Origin: JAJPKE01 sp052143275
GTDB lineage: Bacteria > Chloroflexota > Ktedonobacteria > Ktedonobacterales > JADMIN01
Length of the DNA stretch: 8,214 nucleotides
Reading direction: 5' to 3'
Assembly (NCBI GenBank): GCA_052143275.1
Contig: JBKQTH010000280.1
Location: 1 to 8,214, forward strand
In this document: positions 1 to 5,315 of the stretch, piece after piece
How the letters are laid out: the number at the start of each line of letters is the position of its first letter
Numbering within the stretch: position 1 is the stretch's first letter
Notes under the pieces: generated by a model
Told to the model about the DNA's origin: nothing
Databases searched by the model: none
Seen by the model: the letters and a program-made list of their open reading frames with translations, nothing else
Program-made: the position numbers and the translations under genes

Positions 1-1
1 G

Positions 2-745
2 ACGACAGCTCCGGCAACTGAGCCAGCTATCGCACTGGCTGAGCGTCTGGGGGTCACAGTCCTAGCTAGACCTTCGCTTGTTGCCTGGCTGGAACGGCTG
101 GAAGCTGCTCACACTTTGGAAGTGGCAGCCGAAGTGCAAGCGGCCGAGGAGCGAGCAGTCCATGCCGAGACGACTCGTGCGCGCCTGCTCGCTGAACTAG
201 ATCTACTGGAGAGTGCCCTCTCGCGCGCCGTCAACACGCGCAAGGCAGGAAGCAGAGCGGCGTTACTGGAGGCAGTGGAAACCATATCCTCTGCCAGGAT
301 GGTCTCCACGCAGGCGTTTTTGGCGTGGGAGACGCTGGCAACTGACTGGAACGGCAGCTTTGGCGAACACGAAGGGCGTGACGGCAGTTTGCTCATTACA
401 GCCGAACAAGCCGCTTTCGATGAGATTGGAGAGCGGGCACAGCACCTGACCGCAGTCACTAAGCAAGTGCTGGAGCAGTTTCAGAACACTCCTGGCACCG
501 GAGAGTTAGGCTATACCGCGTGGCGCAAAGCTGTCCTGGAGGAGATGGTCACCCGCTGCGATGCGCTACGCTCGCGGATCTCAGCTATATCCCCAACTGC
601 ATGGCACGATTTTCAGGAGGCCCGCGATATCCGGAGGTTACAGCAGGCGGAAGAAGCGGCGACTGTGGCGACTTATGCTCGAGGCCGTGCCGACAAGGCG
701 CTGGCGCAGCTTCAGACTCGCGCCAGGATTGCCGTGACTAAATGA
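2..745 (+). CDS. C-terminal part of a coiled-coil protein, possibly the end of an Mrr-like nuclease domain (5' truncated)
   Basis: The frame is open from the first complete codon of the window to a TGA at 743-745, giving 247 visible residues, so the true start lies outside. An in-frame TTG at 116 is not needed as a start. The first 33 visible residues contain ALAERLGVTVLARPSLVAWL. This resembles the last helix-strand-helix of Mrr/restriction-endonuclease-fold domains, where a hydrophobic strand is followed by a 'd.L..ll' helix; I infer this from a short stretch without the catalytic D-ExK core. After it comes an Ala/Glu/Arg-rich helix (about residues 34-80, from AAHTLEVAAEVQAAEERAVHA), a less regular middle and a second heptad-like helix near the end (RRLQQAEEAATVATYARGRA). 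I do not recognise the C-terminal half. It could be a DNA-cleaving defence or repair protein, or simply a coiled-coil structural protein. The coding call is firm; the function is not. Confidence 0.72.
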   Translation, partial: TTAPATEPAIALAERLGVTVLARPSLVAWLERLEAAHTLEVAAEVQAAEERAVHAETTRARLLAELDLLESALSRAVNTRKAGSRAALLEAVETISSARMVSTQAFLAWETLATDWNGSFGEHEGRDGSLLITAEQAAFDEIGERAQHLTAVTKQVLEQFQNTPGTGELGYTAWRKAVLEEMVTRCDALRSRISAISPTAWHDFQEARDIRRLQQAEEAATVATYARGRADKALAQLQTRARIAVTK

Positions 746-832
746 TAGTTGAATCTGCCTTGTAGACGAGTGTACTGCCTCCATACGCGTAACTCGGCTG
801 CGTACCCCATTACTGGCGTAGGTTCTCTCCAA

Positions 833-842
833 TATCGCGATA
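833..842. promoter_or_regulatory. 10-base perfect palindrome upstream of the ECF sigma gene
   Basis: TATCGCGATA is a perfect palindrome lying just before the ribosome binding site of the sigma factor gene. It sits in the 112-base gap 746-857, which also has a smaller palindrome, TACGCGTA (784-791), and three copies of GCGTA starting at 787, 800 and 816. A repressor or autoregulatory site is possible, but a 10-base palindrome can occur by chance. I found no convincing -35/-10 pair in this gap; TTGTAG at 760-765 followed by CATACG at 782-787 is weak. Confidence 0.3.
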
Positions 843-845
843 CTT

Positions 846-852
846 GGGAGGG
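846..852 (+). promoter_or_regulatory. Shine-Dalgarno site setting a GTG start
   Basis: GGGAGGG lies five bases before the GTG at 858. It is the strongest ribosome binding site near the 5' end of the frame and is the reason for choosing this GTG for the sigma factor. Confidence 0.7.
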
Positions 853-857
853 TTGCC

Positions 858-1418
858 GTGGCACAGCGGAGATCGCAGTTGCACGAGGGGGTTGCCGCAA
901 CCCCGCCCCTGTCACCGGACCCAGATAGCATTCAGAAGATATACGCTGACAATGTCGCCGCGATATACCGCTTCATCTACTCCAAGGTTGGTAATCGAGA
1001 GGAAGCTGAAGATCTTACCTCACAGGTGTTCATTAAAGCTATCCGAACTGTGGATAGCTCACGGGATACACAGACTGTTCAGAACTGGCTCTTCCAGGTC
1101 GCCCGTACCACAGTCGCCGATCACTGGCGGGACTTTTATCGACTGCGAGCCGATTCGCTTGACAACTTACTGTCCAGAGGATGGGAAGCCGCAATCCATG
1201 AGGGTGGCGACCGCCCACGCGATCATCACCTGTGGCAGGTACAGCGGATCTTGGACCATCTACCTGCACACTACCGTGACGTACTTACTTATCGCTTTCT
1301 CCTAGGCTATACGATTAAAGAAACCGCCGAGAAAATGGCAACTACCGAAGCCAATGTAAAAGTCTTACAGTTCCGTGCCCTTAAAAAGGCCGCTGAAGAA
1401 GACGTCATAAGGCCATGA
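858..1418 (+). CDS. ECF-family RNA polymerase sigma factor
   Basis: This 186-residue protein has the usual length and two-domain plan of an ECF (group 4) sigma-70 factor, which directs RNA polymerase to a small regulon. Sigma region 2 covers about residues 26-92: IYADNVAAIYRFIYSKVG, then EEAEDLTSQVFIKA, then the -10-reading helix around NWLFQVARTTVADHWRD. Region 4 covers about 125-180: ILDHLPAHYRDVLTYRFLLG, then the helix-turn-helix YTIKETAEKMATTEANVKVL and a basic end. Regions 1.1 and 3 are absent, as is normal, and there is no C-terminal extension. The GTG start is supported by GGGAGGG just upstream. The next gene on the same strand encodes a membrane-anchored Rieske protein. ECF factors are commonly next to their anti-sigma factor, so that protein is the obvious candidate partner. 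The ECF subgroup cannot be assigned by eye. Confidence 0.93.
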   Translation: MAQRRSQLHEGVAATPPLSPDPDSIQKIYADNVAAIYRFIYSKVGNREEAEDLTSQVFIKAIRTVDSSRDTQTVQNWLFQVARTTVADHWRDFYRLRADSLDNLLSRGWEAAIHEGGDRPRDHHLWQVQRILDHLPAHYRDVLTYRFLLGYTIKETAEKMATTEANVKVLQFRALKKAAEEDVIRP

Positions 1419-1434
1419 ACGCTGCTGGCCATAT

Positions 1435-1479
1435 GATCTCTAGGATCTCTAGGATCTCTAGGATCCATATGATCCATGA
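1435..1479. repeat. 9-base tandem repeat, five units each beginning GATC
   Basis: Three exact copies of GATCTCTAG (1435-1443, 1444-1452, 1453-1461) are followed by two diverged units, GATCCATAT (1462-1470) and GATCCATGA (1471-1479). GATC therefore recurs five times at an exact 9-base period. The array is bracketed by CATATGATC at 1430-1438 and 1466-1474, and each unit contains the palindrome CTAG. It starts 17 bases after the sigma factor stop and ends about 95 bases before the Rieske start. It is not coding on the + strand. On the - strand it would give an Asp-Pro-Arg repeat in a short frame that I do not believe. It may be a slippage-prone tract or a protein-binding array. Confidence 0.9.
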
Positions 1480-1490
1480 GAGCTAGGTGT

Positions 1491-1507
1491 GCCACGGCCC
1501 GCGTGGC
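1491..1507. repeat. GC-rich inverted repeat (hairpin) between the ECF and Rieske genes
   Basis: GCCACG (1491-1496) and CGTGGC (1502-1507) form a perfect 6-base-pair stem around the 5-base loop GCCCG. No T-run follows, so it is not a classic terminator for the sigma gene. An operator, a transcript-stabilising hairpin or an attenuating structure in the leader of the Rieske gene are all possible. Confidence 0.5.
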
Positions 1508-1565
1508 TCCCCGTTAAAGCGAGAGAAGAGGACGTTTTAGGCCAAATGTCGTTGTGACGTTATGC

Positions 1566-1569
1566 GGGG
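1566..1569 (+). promoter_or_regulatory. Weak ribosome binding site choosing the Rieske start
   Basis: GGGG lies five bases before ATG 1575, inside GCGGGGTTAGT. An in-frame GTG at 1554 would add seven residues but has no good purine-rich site at the right distance, so I prefer ATG 1575. Confidence 0.45.
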
Positions 1570-1574
1570 TTAGT

Positions 1575-2495
1575 ATGAGCACTTACGATGAAACACCAAT
1601 TGAACCGGGCAGTGAGCTCCCGCACGAACCCGACCGTTTAGGCGATACGGGTAGCGTCGAGCGCTACGTCCGGCTGCATGGATTTGTCGAGCAGCTTTTG
1701 CAAGACACGCGTCATCATTCTTCAGCCGAACCCTTGCCGGATGAAGACGCGGAGGCCTACCATATGGCCGCGTTCCTGCGAGCAGCTGCCCCCGCTGCCG
1801 GCGACCCGGATCCCGACTTCGTATCCGACCTGCAAAGCCGTCTCTTTGCCGAGTCCGGTAGCCGGAGCATGGCCGCGTCTCCGTCGCCCGCAATACTATC
1901 GCAACCTCGCGGAGCGGCGGAGAGTCCAACGAGGCCTACAATGCCACGGCCGGTGAAGCCGGCACTATCTCGGCGAATGCTGCTTGGAGCCGGGTTTGGA
2001 GCCGCCGCTGCCGTCGGTGTAGCAGCTGGCGTCCAAATCGAACATCTCTCCAGTTCCACTCCCCCCGCGGACGAGGCAGCGCTGGTACCCAGCGGCACCG
2101 GTGCCTGGGTGGCGGTCGCGGCTGCCCAGAGCATACCAATAGGCCACGTCCAGCGATTCGAGACCGATTTTGTTATTGGCTTCGTTCGCCATACGCCCGT
2201 GGGATTCGCGGCACTCTCGGGTACTTGTACTCACATGGGATGCCTGCTGCTCTGGAATGCCGGCGACCGAACCTTTGATTGCCCCTGCCACGGTGGACGA
2301 TTTACTGAGCAAGGCGATTCCGCGCCAGGTTCGCCGTTCACCTATAAACCGCTACCTTCTATCCAGACAAAGGTAGAAAACGGCCAGATATGGGTATACG
2401 TTGTTGTTCCGCCGAAGCAGACTCCGCCTACCTCGACCAGTGGTGCAACGTCAGGCACCCCGGACGACAGTGGCAGTGGAACCTACTCCAAATAG
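1575..2495 (+). CDS. Membrane-anchored Rieske [2Fe-2S] protein with a cytoplasmic N-terminal region; candidate redox-sensing anti-sigma partner
   Basis: The protein has 306 residues from ATG 1575. Residues 1-130 are hydrophilic, with helical stretches (SVERYVRLHGFVEQLLQ; AEAYHMAAFLRAA; DPDFVSDLQSRLF) and then a Pro/Ser-rich linker. At 132-153 is SRRMLLGAGFGAAAAVGVAA, a Tat-like twin arginine plus one hydrophobic segment, likely kept as an anchor with the C-terminus outside. The Rieske fold follows. Box 1 is CTHMGC (Cys218, His220, Cys223) and box 2 is CPCHGG (Cys236, Cys238, His239). By family knowledge Cys218, His220, Cys236 and His239 hold the cluster, and Cys223-Cys238 form the disulfide. 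The C-terminal 30 residues are Thr/Ser/Gly-rich. An ordinary bc1/b6f Rieske subunit has no long N-terminal region like this and would normally sit beside cytochrome b, which is absent. The adjacent ECF gene suggests a regulatory job. An electron-transfer role remains possible. Confidence 0.88.
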   Translation: MSTYDETPIEPGSELPHEPDRLGDTGSVERYVRLHGFVEQLLQDTRHHSSAEPLPDEDAEAYHMAAFLRAAAPAAGDPDPDFVSDLQSRLFAESGSRSMAASPSPAILSQPRGAAESPTRPTMPRPVKPALSRRMLLGAGFGAAAAVGVAAGVQIEHLSSSTPPADEAALVPSGTGAWVAVAAAQSIPIGHVQRFETDFVIGFVRHTPVGFAALSGTCTHMGCLLLWNAGDRTFDCPCHGGRFTEQGDSAPGSPFTYKPLPSIQTKVENGQIWVYVVVPPKQTPPTSTSGATSGTPDDSGSGTYSK

Positions 2496-2539
2496 TCCGC
2501 CTCACCGGTGCCGAGAGAGTATCGACACTTCAGGGATAG

Positions 2540-3988
2540 CTAGATGCGGAAGCGCGACGGCATAATGCCAAGTGCTTCGCGATATTTGGCGACCGTACGA
2601 CGAGCCAGGGCTATGCCACGTTCTCCCAATAGTTGGGCAAGCTCTTCGTCGCTAAAAGGCTTAGCGGTGTCCTCGGTAGCGAGAATGTCTCGTATAGCAT
2701 CCTTGGCAGCTAGGGATCCATCGAAGAAATCGTCGAAAGGGACGGTACGCCCGGTTGGAAGCAAGACATATTTATTTGAAGTTGCCCGGCTAACCGTAGA
2801 CTCATGCAGCCCTACATACGAAGCCAACTCGCCACGAGTCAAGGGTCTTAGGAAACGGACGCCCTTATCCAGAAACTCGTATTGATGAGCAATCAAGGCA
2901 TCCGATATGGTCATCAATGTGTCCCAGCGCTGGGCGACGCAATCCATGAAGAAACGAGCACGCGCGGCATAACGGCGGACATGCTGGCGTTCTTCATCGC
3001 TTAAGTCCACATGCACACCTGAATGCGCTTTGCTCTGCTGGTAGAGAGAGCGGTACACCGAGTTGATATTGAACCGATAACGTCGCCTCTCCACTACCTC
3101 CGCCTCAAATCCTTGCTCTACGCGGCGAATCACTACATCAGGTCGTATCAATACACTCCGCTCAGACACGACGCCGAGCCCAAGATCCGGTACACCATCG
3201 AACTCAAAGGCATGCGCCGGATATGGATTAAGATTAGATCGAATAAAACGCCACGCAACTTTTACCTGTGAGCCGCTCACCCCTAGCTCATGTGCAATCT
3301 CAGCAAAGTGATGCTCGCCCAGTTCCGTTAGATGATCTTCAAGCAGGCGACGGGCTATAGGAGGTGCCATTCCTTGCTGTTCGAAGCCATCTAGCTGAAT
3401 CAGCAGGCACTCCCGCAGGTCACGGGCACCGATTCCAGGTGGGTCGAGCGACTGCAGAGCCAGCAAAACCGACTGAACCCGATCCTCGGAGACATTTAGC
3501 ACGTTGGCAGTCTCCTCCACCGACACCGTCAGATAGCCATGGGTGTTGAGGTTCCCAACCAGATACTCAGCAATTGGTTGATCGTCGACCGGTAACGAGA
3601 CGCCTAGTTGGCGAAGCAGATATTCACCCAGTGATCCGGCAGATCGCACGAACTCAAGTGGATCATATTCGGATTCCTCAGCGGCGGCCAGGTCTCGACT
3701 CTGGTAGTCTACATCGTCCCCATCGCTCAGACTCCGCGCCAGATCGGTCCAGGGCCCGTCAGCTTGCCAGTCGCACGTGGGGCACACCCCCATAAGCAGT
3801 GGAGTGCCACAACGCAGGCATTGAGCCTGTTCATCCACCTCAAGAGCTGGATTCTGATCTAGTTCGTGAGCAATGGATTGTTCCAGTTCTTCAGCCGAGT
3901 ACTGCAAAATCTTGATCGAAGCAATCAACTTCGCCGAGATATTCAAACCCTGCTGAGAAGTTACCCCCTGCACCTGTTCCAGATACAT
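2540..3988 (-). CDS. rpoN: RNA polymerase sigma-54 factor, with a zinc-ribbon-like insert
   Basis: This 482-residue protein matches sigma-54, which binds -24/-12 promoters and needs an AAA+ activator to open DNA. Region I is at about 11-50 (SQQGLNISAKLIASIKILQY, ending DQNPALE). The core-binding domain spans about 115-310 and includes LNTHGYL and LDPPGIGARDLRECLLIQL. The C-terminal DNA-binding part has LTRGELASYVGLHESTVSRA followed by the conserved NKYVLLPTGRTVPFDDFF. The RpoN box ARRTVAKYRE lies at 462-471, complete and at the end as expected. Between regions I and III is CLRC (57-60) and CPTC (69-72), two CxxC pairs like a zinc ribbon, which textbook sigma-54 lacks. The ATG at 3988 has only a poor ribosome binding site (ACGAG). 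The upstream same-strand neighbour is the SufT-family gene, 137 bases away; the gene converges with the Rieske gene, leaving a 44-base spacer with no clear terminator. Confidence 0.95.
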   Translation of the reverse strand: MYLEQVQGVTSQQGLNISAKLIASIKILQYSAEELEQSIAHELDQNPALEVDEQAQCLRCGTPLLMGVCPTCDWQADGPWTDLARSLSDGDDVDYQSRDLAAAEESEYDPLEFVRSAGSLGEYLLRQLGVSLPVDDQPIAEYLVGNLNTHGYLTVSVEETANVLNVSEDRVQSVLLALQSLDPPGIGARDLRECLLIQLDGFEQQGMAPPIARRLLEDHLTELGEHHFAEIAHELGVSGSQVKVAWRFIRSNLNPYPAHAFEFDGVPDLGLGVVSERSVLIRPDVVIRRVEQGFEAEVVERRRYRFNINSVYRSLYQQSKAHSGVHVDLSDEERQHVRRYAARARFFMDCVAQRWDTLMTISDALIAHQYEFLDKGVRFLRPLTRGELASYVGLHESTVSRATSNKYVLLPTGRTVPFDDFFDGSLAAKDAIRDILATEDTAKPFSDEELAQLLGERGIALARRTVAKYREALGIMPSRFRI

Positions 3989-4096
3989 AATGCTCGTTCT
4001 GCCTTGCCCACAGCCAATCTACCCGTACTTCACCTTTGCCCTGTCCCCCTTGGATAGAGCGCACCGCGGCTCGATCTTGCACAACCAACAACCCGG

Positions 4097-4135
4097 AAAA
4101 AAAAGTTCCAGTTCATCGGCGGTCGCTAGCCGATG
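4097..4135 (-). terminator. Possible intrinsic terminator at the 3' end of the SufT-family gene
   Basis: Reading the - strand, CATCGGC and GCCGATG (4135-4129 and 4120-4114) form a perfect 7-base-pair stem with an 8-base loop, overlapping the stop codon. Nine bases later comes a run of eight T (4104-4097). The gap between stem and T-run is longer than in a typical Rho-independent terminator, so termination may be partial. If it works, rpoN needs its own promoter in 3989-4096. I found none that is convincing there. Confidence 0.45.
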
Positions 4136-4473
4136 CCAAGCTCCCACTTGGCATCCTCCGTCATGCGCTCAGGAGTCCACGGCGGATCAAACGTCAATGT
4201 CACTTCACATGACTCCACATGCTCCACTCCTTTGATCTTAGCCTCAACCTCGGCCATCACCTCCGGAGCAACCGGGCAGCCGATGGCGGTAAGCGTCATA
4301 ATCACTGCTACAGCGCCGCCCTCAATCCGTAGGCTGTATACCAACCCGAGATCTACTACATTTACTGGTATCTCAGGATCATAGCACTCTCGTAGCGCTG
4401 CGAAAACATCGTCTGGGGAGACTGCGGTTTCACCGATCACTTCGACTGCCGTCTGTGTCTCTTCGCTATCCAT
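4126..4473 (-). CDS. MIP18/SufT (DUF59) family Fe-S cluster assembly protein
   Basis: The protein has 115 residues, the usual size for a stand-alone MIP18/PaaD-like domain. It carries the family signature DPEIPVNVVDLGLVY (32-46), the strand and conserved cysteine MTLTAIGCP (Cys66), and the C-terminal motif FDPPWTPERMTEDAKWELG (95-113). Family members help mature Fe-S proteins, often with the SUF system; the PaaD branch serves phenylacetate oxygenase, for which there is no context here. The first 18 residues are an acidic, probably disordered extension. The ATG at 4473 is preceded by AGAGGG. An upstream ATG at 4483 stops after two codons. A sigma-70-type promoter lies about 130 bases upstream. 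A Rieske protein, a client type for Fe-S assembly, is encoded nearby on the other strand, but a link is only suggestive. Confidence 0.92.
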   Translation of the reverse strand: MDSEETQTAVEVIGETAVSPDDVFAALRECYDPEIPVNVVDLGLVYSLRIEGGAVAVIMTLTAIGCPVAPEVMAEVEAKIKGVEHVESCEVTLTFDPPWTPERMTEDAKWELGIG

Positions 4474-4483
4474 CTCAACTCAT

Positions 4484-4489
4484 CCCTCT
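4484..4489 (-). promoter_or_regulatory. Ribosome binding site of the SufT-family gene
   Basis: On the - strand AGAGGG ends ten bases before ATG 4473, a slightly long but workable spacing. It supports this ATG as the start. Confidence 0.5.
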
Positions 4490-4530
4490 ATACACTATCT
4501 GTACTCTTCGTCTCTATATTTTCCCTGCAT

Positions 4531-4544
4531 CAGCGCGCACGCTG
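4531..4544 (-). repeat. Leader hairpin upstream of the SufT-family gene
   Basis: CAGCG and CGCTG form a 5-base-pair GC-rich stem around a 4-base loop, within the predicted 120-base leader of the SufT transcript. The leader is strongly purine-rich. It also holds AAGGAG (4587-4582) 13 bases before a GTG (4568) that opens a 12-codon frame ending in this hairpin. A leader peptide or attenuator is conceivable but weakly supported. Confidence 0.35.
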
Positions 4545-4600
4545 TAGACAACTAGAAGTCTCCCTCACGGATCCGCCTGTACTCCTTCCTCTTCACTTCC

Positions 4601-4629
4601 ACTATACTCCCGGCTGATAAGCCCGTCAA
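4601..4629 (-). promoter_or_regulatory. Sigma-70-type promoter driving the SufT-family gene
   Basis: On the - strand the -35 box TTGACG (4629-4624, five of six consensus bases) is separated by exactly 17 bases from the -10 box TATAGT (4606-4601, five of six). Transcription should start near 4594, giving a leader of about 120 bases before ATG 4473. The promoter lies between the Nudix stop and the SufT gene, so SufT can be expressed separately from the Nudix gene. It is the best promoter in the window. Confidence 0.75.
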
Positions 4630-4636
4630 AGCCTCT

Positions 4637-5215
4637 TCAGAGTTCAGGAAGCAGCCGATCAAGCAGTCCCTCGCGGCGTAAACGAAAGATCTCGTCGAGC
4701 GCGGCCAGCAGCGCAGGCGTCATCGGAATAGCTGGCACGACTAGACCAGTCCGATAGGATTCCAAGTCGGCTAGTGGAAAAAAGTCGCCGCCATCCGTCT
4801 CGATAGGATGAAAAGTGAAGGGCCCATCCGACCGTCCTAGGAACAAAGCGGTCATCTCAGTCTCGCAGGTCGAACGCACCAGCTCCTTACAAATATAGGC
4901 AAGCAGGAGCGCCTGCCCTAATTCTTCTTCAGTCTCGCGTAGCGCCGTATCCGCGTAATCTTCACCAGCGGCTACGTGCCCCGAAGCCGAAGCGCAATAG
5001 TAGCCGGGAAAGAGGTCTTTGGTCGCGGATCGTCGTTGCAATAGCACACGAGCGGACGAGTCGAAAACCAGTACCTGAACGCTTCGATGGACTAGTCCGG
5101 GGTCACGATGCGCATCACCGCGCCGCACCTTACCTATGACTTGATCGTCAAGATCAATGAGATCGAAGATCTCATCCGGATTATCACCCGATAACGCCGC
5201 CGGAGCTCGCTTCAT
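4637..5215 (-). CDS. Nudix hydrolase, IPP-isomerase-like (YfcD type)
   Basis: The protein has 192 residues. The Nudix box is complete: Gly79, five residues, Glu85, seven residues, then RETEEELG (93-100), which binds the divalent metal and cleaves a nucleoside diphosphate-X bond. The N-terminal layout (DEIFDLIDLDDQVIGKVRR, then LVHRSVQVLVFD, then LLQRRSATKDLFPGYY) is that of the subgroup resembling type 1 isopentenyl diphosphate isomerase. In true isomerases a catalytic cysteine lies just before the GH of the box; here the residues are ASASGH, with the only nearby Cys at 74. I therefore call a hydrolase, not an isomerase. The substrate cannot be read from the sequence. The ATG has a good ribosome binding site. 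The gene follows the CHAP gene on the same strand after 100 bases; that gap contains an inverted repeat, and cotranscription is uncertain. Confidence 0.92.
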   Translation of the reverse strand: MKRAPAALSGDNPDEIFDLIDLDDQVIGKVRRGDAHRDPGLVHRSVQVLVFDSSARVLLQRRSATKDLFPGYYCASASGHVAAGEDYADTALRETEEELGQALLLAYICKELVRSTCETEMTALFLGRSDGPFTFHPIETDGGDFFPLADLESYRTGLVVPAIPMTPALLAALDEIFRLRREGLLDRLLPEL

Positions 5216-5220
5216 GCCAC

Positions 5221-5225
5221 ACCTC
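5221..5225 (-). promoter_or_regulatory. Ribosome binding site of the Nudix gene
   Basis: On the - strand GAGGT ends five bases before ATG 5215, which fixes this start. Confidence 0.65.
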
Positions 5226-5268
5226 GCAGTGGATGACTTCCTGCTACACCTAGTCCATCACCGTCTCG

Positions 5269-5288
5269 GTATGCAGGCAGCCTCATAC
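5269..5288. repeat. Inverted repeat between the CHAP and Nudix genes
   Basis: On the + strand GTATG, a single C bulge and AGG pair with CCT and CATAC around a 3-base loop, giving eight base pairs in 20 bases. It sits 28 bases past the CHAP stop. No T-run follows on the - strand, so it is not a standard terminator. It could be a 3' stabilising hairpin for the CHAP message or an operator for the Nudix gene. Confidence 0.45.
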
Positions 5289-5315
5289 AGTCACAGTTAC
5301 TTCGTCAGATGCAGC

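Noticed and set aside
859..883. TGGCAC followed by TTGCA, resembling a sigma-54 -24/-12 promoter
   Set aside because: The two halves are too far apart; sigma-54 promoters need GG and GC separated by ten bases. It also lies inside the start of the sigma factor gene.
1461..1471. BamHI and NdeI sites (GGATCCATATG) suggesting a cloning linker
   Set aside because: They arise naturally from the 9-base repeat and its CATATG flanks, and the sequence around them is ordinary genomic DNA with no vector features.
1307..1495. Short - strand frame with an Asp-Pro-Arg tandem repeat (62 residues)
   Set aside because: The repeat is just the 9-base DNA array read in a frame divisible by three. The rest lies antisense to the end of the sigma factor gene, with no ribosome binding site or family resemblance.
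1554..1574. Upstream GTG start for the Rieske protein
   Set aside because: It adds only seven residues, has no good ribosome binding site, and ATG 1575 has GGGG at a suitable distance.
2503..2510. CACCGGTG palindrome between the convergent Rieske and rpoN genes as a shared terminator
   Set aside because: Eight bases with no loop and no T-run on either strand; too weak to call a terminator.
4004..4036. TTGGCTGTGGGCAAGGCA on the - strand upstream of rpoN as a sigma-54 site
   Set aside because: GG to GC spacing is eleven, not ten, and the flanking bases do not fit the consensus.
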